A stretch of DNA of 64,000 nt from Umbelopsis ramanniana AG (Eukaryota > Mucoromycota > Umbelopsidomycetes > Umbelopsidales > Umbelopsidaceae), in NCBI RefSeq assembly GCF_025399195.1, contig NW_026252134.1, forward strand, positions 62,001 through 126,000, written 5' to 3'. Positions 57,987 through 64,000 of the stretch are shown one piece after another (within the stretch, counting starts at the first letter, position 1; each line of letters opens with the position of its first letter). Made by a program: the position numbers and the translations under genes. The notes beneath the pieces are model-generated. The model saw only the letters and a list, made by a program, of their open reading frames with translations, ran no database searches and was not told the origin of the DNA.

Positions 57987-59551
57987 ATGTCACCTTTGCA
58001 GAAAAATCGAGATATAATTCATTGCAATTCTGTAGGGTGCTGTATACCTTTAGCGCTAGATGTGGACCCATACGATCACTCATATAATGCAACAACGGTT
58101 GTAGCAAAGTCGATGCTCGATCGCCTTGCCAAAAGAGCAACACTACTATCGAACAATGTTCTAACAGTGGCTACAGATCTTGTGTCCTACTTCCATGAGC
58201 CAAAAAAGCCATCGTGGGATATACGTACGACATTATTATGCTCTTTGCTGCAAGCTTTGACATCACATGGCCAGTTAGGCGAATTACAGATTGTGCGCTT
58301 TTTTACCAGTATTCCAACCATACCACCACCATTTTCTTGCAACATACACGAAATTACCTTTGTTGCACAATATAGAAGCTTGCCTGGGATCCTAAAAGAG
58401 CTCGACGAAACTGAGCTCAACACAAGGGAGATACAAGCGGAATGGATTGTTGATAAATCAATTGGACCTATGGAAAGAATTTTACAATCTGGAAACCGAT
58501 CTCATGTAGTCGATGTAGTAGAAGATAGTTCTCCAAGAGTGATTTTGTATGCACATGGAGGTGCCATGGTACTCATGAGCACGAAAACACATCGGCATCT
58601 TACGCATAATATCAGTAAGCATACAGGATTACCAGTGTTTTGTGAGTACATATTTTTATTCGGCATACATTTGGGAAAAGTATATCTTACTGAAGCATGT
58701 ATCCACTCGATCTAGCGGTAAATTACAGGTAAACAGCGGATTTACATCATGCAAACTCTATGACTGATGACCGCTGAGATAGCTAACTTCATTTGGCGCT
58801 CTCATAGGCTAGCACCGGAACATCCTTTCCCAGCAGCTTTACATGATATCGTTTTATCCTTTTTGCATCTAATTGACAAAAAGGATGGGTATGGATATGA
58901 TGCTCAAAACGTCATGATTATGGGAGACTCGGCCGGTGGAAGTCTTGCATTATCTATGATGCTATACATGCGGGATCATGGACTGCCTCTACCTGGAGCA
59001 GCTTCGCTCTTGTCTGTAAGTGCACACCGATTGCTTCAAGTGTTTATAAAAGCATTTACTGAGTATGTCATGTTTTGATTTAGCCTTGGGTTGATCTGTC
59101 GATGAGCCATGCTAGTTGGAGTAACCAAAAATACGATTATCTTCCGTTGTTGACAGAGGATCATCCAATTCATGCTACAAAAATGTACCTAGGAGCTCAC
59201 CGATATCCATATTTAATAACACATCCTTATGTTTCGCCATTATACGCGGATAACTTCGACGATCTTCCGCCTATCCTATTACAAGCTGGAGGTTGTGAAT
59301 GTTTACACGACGAAATTCAAGAATTGGCGACAAAAATCGCTCAGTCTAATACATATGTTCAACTCGAAATTTACGAGGACATGATTCATGTATTCCAAGC
59401 ATTCCCATTCCTTAAAGCATCTAAAAAGGCATTGCAAAGTATTGGTTGGTGGAGTATGCATGCTGTGAACATAATTCATAAATGGCAAAGAGAAGTCATT
59501 TCGTTACAGCGAGAGCTGGAGCGCGTAAAATCACTGCAGATTGTAACATAA
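57987..59551 (+). CDS. Alpha/beta hydrolase, HSL-like esterase
   Basis: Four exons: 57987-58641, 58716-58728, 58808-59015, 59084-59551; 447 aa. The N-terminal 180 residues are an extension of unknown role, and the hydrolase core follows. HGGAMVLMS is the oxyanion motif. SVNYRLAPEHPFP is put together from exon 1, a 13-base exon and exon 3. GDSAGGSLAL is the nucleophile elbow, PPILLQAGGCECLHDE carries the probable Asp, and YEDMIHVFQAFPF the His. It resembles fungal steryl/lipid esterases and arylacetamide deacetylases; the substrate is not known. The C-terminal coiled coil (KWQREVISLQRELERVK) is unusual for the family. It follows the APH-type kinase on the same strand by 280 bases. Confidence 0.85.
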
Positions 59552-59651
59552 TCGAAAGCGTTTTAGAAACTATATAGCTAATTTATTCTCGTTTATGTCG
59601 TTTATACGCTTTTTTCTTAATACATGACAATAAAATGTAGTTGTCTTTTGT

Positions 59652-60758
59652 TTAGAGTCTAGGCTCTTCACCAGTCAGTAGCTGATAGGCTTCGATGTAT
59701 TTGCTCATGGTATTTTCAATCACGTCAGCAGGTAACTCTATGCCGTTCTTTTTGTCGAAGTTGATGCTCTCCAAGTAGTTACGCAAGTACTGCTTGTCGA
59801 AACTATCCTGACCCTGACCGACTTTGTAGCTTGCAGCGGGCCAGAATCTAGAAGAGTCCGGAGTCAAGACTTCGTCAATCAAAATCAAGTTGTTCTCTTT
59901 GTCAACACCGAATTCGAATTTTGTATCGGCGATGATGATTCCACGCTCCAATGCGTATGCGCTGGCACGTTTGTATAATTCTAAAGCAGCCTCTTCAATC
60001 TGTTTAGCCAAATGAGGGCCAACAATACCAGCTACGCGGGAAGGGTGAATGTTTTCATCTAAGAAAAACATTGAGAACTCAACAATCACTCGGTTGTCAA
60101 AATTTCAGGATCTTCCAAATCATACCATGATCACCTAATTCCGCCTTTGTACTAGGAGTGAACAATGGCTCATCGAGCTTTTCACTTTCCTGCAATCCTA
60201 CTTTAAGTTTGATATCACAAATAGAGCCTTTCTTCTGATATTCCTTCCACCCGGAGCCTGTGATGTAGCCGCGTACAATTGCCTCAATAGGGAGTACTCG
60301 AAGCTTTTTAACCAAGAGACATCGCCCGTCAAGCTGGTCACGATACTTTTTAACCTTCTCAGGCATCTCTTCAAAGTCAGCTGTTATGAGATGGTTTGGC
60401 ATGATGTTTGACAAATAGTTGAACCAAAAAACTGATATTTGGGTCAAGATTTTGCCTTTCGATGGAATGCTCTATAATGATTGACTATCGCTTTAGTTCC
60501 GTTTGTATTCGCTCGGTAAGGACGTGTATACGTCTCATATTAACCTACATTTGACATAATTACGTCGAACGCACTAATGCGATCAGTCGCAACAAAGAGC
60601 AAGCTGTTGTCGTCAACTTCATATAAGTCACGTACTTTGCCCCGGGCTACGAGGGTTAGATCAGGGCATTCACTTCAAATTCAAGTTGAGTCAATGGAGG
60701 CTGTTTTGCAAGATATGAAACGGACTAAGCTCAGTCAGTACCTTTGTAGCAACGCCAT
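59652..60758 (-). CDS. ADE1: Phosphoribosylaminoimidazole-succinocarboxamide synthase (SAICAR synthetase)
   Basis: Four exons (60758-60742, 60672-60549, 60471-60126, 60058-59652) give 297 aa, matching yeast Ade1 (306 aa). It joins CAIR and aspartate with ATP in purine synthesis, in the cytosol. Marks: [37 protein letters not shown], the [17 protein letters not shown] stretch, [29 protein letters not shown] and [14 protein letters not shown]. Exon 1 codes only MALLQ plus two bases; it was found because the second exon has no start and the join restores [12 protein letters not shown] in frame. It converges with the upstream hydrolase, 100 bases between the stops. Confidence 0.94.
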
Positions 60759-62053
60759 TGTGGAAATTAGATTGGTTAGCAAACAATTGTTCGTTCAACC
60801 GTTAGGTGAAATTTTTTGATTTTGCAATGTGACGCATATTCCTACATCAAGCCAATGAAATCGCAATTGTGCTTATGAAACTCAGCCAAATGCAGCTTCA
60901 AAAAGGACCGCCTGAAAAATGACTCACCAGTTCGTACACCGAAAAACTGACCAGTATACACTATGGATATTGCTTGATGAATATATTTACAATTTGAGTT
61001 GAGATTGTCGGTTGTGTTGAGGGAGACGGTAATGCTTAAAGGTGATTTTTGTAAGAACAATATCATGTCCTGTTGTCTCGTGTAACAGCGAATGAACTTG
61101 CCTGAGGAATACTATCAAGGCTATGAATCAAAAGAATCTCTTATTCTAATTTTATGCAGCCATTTGGTCCGCAAATAGCTTAGGAAGTTCAGATAATTAC
61201 GGGGTACAGGAGAAATAGAGATCGCAGGAATCCAAAAACACAATATGAGAAGAGGAAAGCGGGAAATAAAGGTAAGAAGCCTTAGGCTCAGTTTCTGGAA
61301 GACGACTGTGGCATTAGCCATGGTGAATCGGTATAACCTGTTTGGACAGAGGTATTGAGGTGTCCGTTTTTTTGTCTTCAGTGAGTTGCTTTTATATCTT
61401 GTATTTCTTTGACTGATGTACTTACTGTTATCTCTACTGATTGCTATGTTGTAAAAAGTTTTTTTTTTGGGGGTTTTTTAAGAACTTGAGACATCGAGCG
61501 GTCGATTTCGAAGCTTCATGAATTTAGGTCTCGCCAGGGAGCTAGTAATAGCCTTTCCAAAGCTTTAATGTGCGTCCGTTTGGTCAAAAATGACCCGGAA
61601 AGGAAACACCAATTCGAAGTCGGTACTTGGACGTTCATCACGGAATCCTTCCTTGTATTGGCATTGGTAATATCTGCACCTTTTCCATACGGAAACCTCA
61701 ATTTTGCCTCGACTTGTTAAGCTTCGTACTATTGGTATCCATCCATTGCATGCCTTCTTTTCCTTCGGTTGGAGGAAACGGTCATTAGTGGGCTGGATGA
61801 TTGATTCGAACATATTGAAAGCAGCTTGGTCCTATCATTCTCTCTATTGTTTGATGCAATTCCAGTGAGTTATCCAAATGGCGAGCATGACTTGTCCCAT
61901 TTGCTTCAAAATATGTTCATCTTGCAGCTTAATCTGTTGTAAGAAAACCAGCTCCTTTCTTTTTTTTTTTTGGGCGAAGCCAAGCTGAAGACTTTATTTG
62001 TGGTAGTTTTATGGATTTACTGAAGCTCTAGAAACGGAAGCTATTGGAACATA
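60759..62053. other. Unassigned stretch upstream of ADE1
   Basis: Includes a hydrophobic 66-codon minus-strand ORF (61121-61321, MANATVVFQKLSLRLLTFIS...) that could be a signal-like exon but joins to nothing, and another minus-strand ORF (61516-61813) with no recognised family. A T-rich run is near 61460 and another at 61960. It may be eroded retroelement sequence continuous with the next features. Confidence 0.3.
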
Positions 62054-62302
62054 TTATTCAGTAATATGTATACTTGGGTAAGTGATATGAATGCTCTGAG
62101 ACGTCCAGTCCACTATCCCTTTTCGTATCCATATGATGTTTTTTTGGTGTATTTTGCTGTCATCCAATATACGATCGGACAAAGTTTTCCACATGGCATT
62201 CTTGAGGTGATTGTATGTAAGACTTTTTGAGCGGTCTTCTCGGAAGATGAATGACCAGTGCTGTTTCCAGACTGTCGAGATTGCCATACTTAGTATTATC
62301 AT
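62054..62302 (-). mobile_element. Possible LINE reverse-transcriptase tail fragment
   Basis: An 82-codon open stretch containing ISTVWKQHWSFIFREDRSKS, which is like the conserved C-terminal end of LINE-type reverse transcript 'W..HW.FIF' segments. It follows the ORF1-like pieces on the same strand. No start and no upstream reverse transcriptase domain are present, so at best it is a fragment. Confidence 0.35.
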
Positions 62303-62739
62303 AGTTGTGGGATTGTTTTTAAGGGGGTTTTTTTGTTCCAGAAATATTGAAAGCCTTCAACAATATTTTTAGTGTGTAAGTCATGTATTGGGATTGTAGA
62401 CTTGTCTTTGCGGTATAACCCAAGGTTCGCGAAGCCCGCTATTTCTCCAGCTTGTTTAACAATTTCTTCCACTACCAAGTCTGTATTGAGAATGCTCTTG
62501 GGAACTGCAAATAGCGCTGCATCTGGGTTTAAGGCTCTTTTCAGTATTCCGGCAGCTCTTTGGGATCCTTGAGTGTTCGTGAATGCTTCAACTTCGTACA
62601 CGATCTCTGTTTTGATTGACGCGAAAGTCCTATTGATGCCAACAGCAGCTCTCATCATAACCGATGGTAGTGGGACTGCCAGCCCTCTTCTAGTAATTTC
62701 AGACCAGGTAGGAATCTGGTCATCAGAGTCTGTATTCAT
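62299..62739 (-). mobile_element. LINE-like ORF1 fragment, copy C
   Basis: From the ATG at 62739 (MNTDSDDQIPTWSEITRRGL) the frame runs 146 codons. The stretch TEIVYEVEAFTNTQGSQRAA followed by GILKRALNPDAALFAVP aligns with copy B (KIVYEAEGFENERRAHLAAA, IIKRALHPNTVLFEIE). It is cut short after about 130 residues and ends in unrelated sequence. This ORF1-like protein type occurs with LINE elements in Mucoromycota as far as I know; the element class is inferred. Confidence 0.5.
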
Positions 62740-62834
62740 GATGCTACTTTGAGCGATCGATGGATTGGACTGTAATTGTTTGTATAGGTCTGTAGGTTTT
62801 CGAACTATATTTTGGTTGCAGCGTTGCAACAAGT

Positions 62835-63533
62835 CTAATAGTCATCCCATTTCTCCAGGTATATCATTCGGGTCAGCTCTTCCGACTGCTGGTCCTCATC
62901 TTTTTGTGTGGTATCCAGCAGTACCGTGGCTTCACCTCGAAATGACCCCTGGCTGTTGTGAAGAGCTTAATTTGGCAGACCTGTCCATACTTTTTCATGG
63001 GTTGAAGGAGACCATCCTTGATCTCATCCTGGCGCTCTAGCGGTAGGTGAGTCAAGTTGACCTTGGTCAGACTCTTTTCTGAGTTTTTTATCGAAGGCGT
63101 GGCCTGATAGTTGATTCCTTCATGAGTCAATCCTTTTTCACACGCTTTTTTGGCATCCGCGCTGTTCTTAAATTTGGCTTCGATCAGCCAATTTCCTCTT
63201 CCGTTACCTCTGTACTCATTGATTGGGCGGAAGCCTGTAGCTTCGCCAATCTCATTTGTGATCAAGTCGTAGACATCATCTTTGCTGAGGTTTGCGGCCT
63301 CGATTTCAAACAGCACTGTATTCGGGTGCAGGGCTCTCTTAATAATGGCAGCCGCTAGGTGGGCTCGACGTTCGTTTTCGAAGCCTTCTGCTTCGTACAC
63401 TATCTTGGTGATAGTTTTGACATTCGATTTTTCTTACGTTGGCGAGTCAAAATCGATGGGATTGTCATCTCGCTACCCTTCTGACGAAATCGGACCACGA
63501 CTGAGTCGCTCTCCCATCAGCATTTCGATTCAT
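62835..63533 (-). mobile_element. LINE-like ORF1 fragment, copy B, frameshifted
   Basis: Begins MNRNADGRATQSWSDFVRR at 63533, then shifts frame near 63465. The central frame (63400-62950) carries KIVYEAEGFENERRAHLAAA and YRGNGRGNWLIEAKFKNSAD, and a second frameshift near 62945 leads to GEATVLLDTTQKDED and ends EKWDDY before a stop at 62835. The zinc-knuckle part expected after this in intact elements is missing. At least two frameshifts make it non-functional. Confidence 0.55.
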
Positions 63534-63615
63534 GTTCGTTTTTGTTTTCAGTCCTTTGTGTAATGATAAAGTAAGCGAAAGAGCCTGATCAACTCAATGT
63601 CGTCCGCTTCTGAGT

Positions 63616-63930
63616 CTAATATGTGATTATCATATTTGTCTTCTTCTGAGGAGGCCTATCCAAATCGGTATTCATGTTGTCGTCCGTGGGCTCATGGTTA
63701 CCGTCTTCATCATCTGTTTCTGCCTCTGCGTAGTCAGCGAGTGTTCCGTTGGGTTTTTTGTAAGATTGGTTTTTTTGGTTTTCTTTAGGTACATTCTTCT
63801 GGGGAGCAGTAGGCTGGCTTTGTGTCAGCAGTGGCCCGTCGTCCCTGATGGGGAGATCGGACGGGATTTCCGATTCTGTATTGGAGAGCTGGCTTTCAAG
63901 CTCAGGAGTAGATACCGTTTATTGGGTCTT
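63616..63930 (-). mobile_element. Acidic C-terminal piece of a LINE-like ORF1, copy A
   Basis: The open frame ends at a TAG at 63616 and carries LADYAEAETDDEDGNHEPTD and NMNTDLDRPPQKKTN, an acidic low-complexity end. A stop at about 63930 closes it upstream, so it is a fragment. It lies in tandem and in the same direction as copies B and C, and the string MNTD recurs at the start of copy C. Confidence 0.4.
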
Positions 63931-64000
63931 CATTGTTTGGGATAAGGGCTGGTTTGAATTTGAGTTGATATAATGGCAATCTTTGCTATCATGGCCAGCT

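Overview
The window is nuclear DNA of a filamentous fungus, most likely Mucoromycota (probably Mucorales). Almost every gene is split by many short GT-AG introns (about 44 to 180 bases), intergenic DNA is AT-rich, and the gene set is eukaryotic and fungal: Mor2/Tao3, Siw14, Bsd2, nitrate assimilation of fungal type, Ade1. A WNK kinase, a CDK20-like kinase and degenerate LINE-like ORFs of a kind I associate with Mucoromycota favour that phylum over Dikarya. The placement is inference from gene content. Exon models below were joined by hand from splice motifs and frame; for each multi-exon model the summed exon length is a whole number of codons.

Layout, left to right. 1-9309: a possible gene fragment at the edge, EMC5 (+), and the very long cell-morphogenesis gene mor2/TAO3 (-, 11 exons, 2293 aa). 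9554-20867: a small Cys-motif protein (-), a WNK kinase (+), a HAM1-like helical protein (+), prefoldin subunit 3 (-), a pepsin-fold protein with lost catalytic residues (-), and an HDDC2-type 5'-deoxynucleotidase (+). 22230-27690: an SLC49-type MFS transporter (+), a 66-aa protein (-) and an alpha/beta hydrolase (-).

28053-38530 is a complete nitrate assimilation cluster. The nitrate transporter (-) and nitrate reductase (+) diverge from a 393-bp shared promoter with GATA motifs and a perfect TCCGCGGA palindrome. Nitrite reductase (+) follows nitrate reductase, after a 1.5-kb spacer with GATA motifs in an imperfect direct repeat. Together these genes would import nitrate and reduce it to nitrite and then ammonium.

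38992-54262: Bsd2/Ndfip adaptor (-), Siw14-type phosphatase (+), mitochondrial carrier (+), peroxisomal acyl-CoA oxidase (-), DGAT1 (-), SDHAF4 (-), a divergent CDK20-like kinase (+) and glutamate-cysteine ligase (-). 54263-64000: a 1.9-kb gene-poor stretch, tRNA-Lys(CUU) (-), an APH-fold kinase (+), a second alpha/beta hydrolase (+), SAICAR synthetase (-), and at the right end a nest of broken LINE-like ORF1 copies (-).
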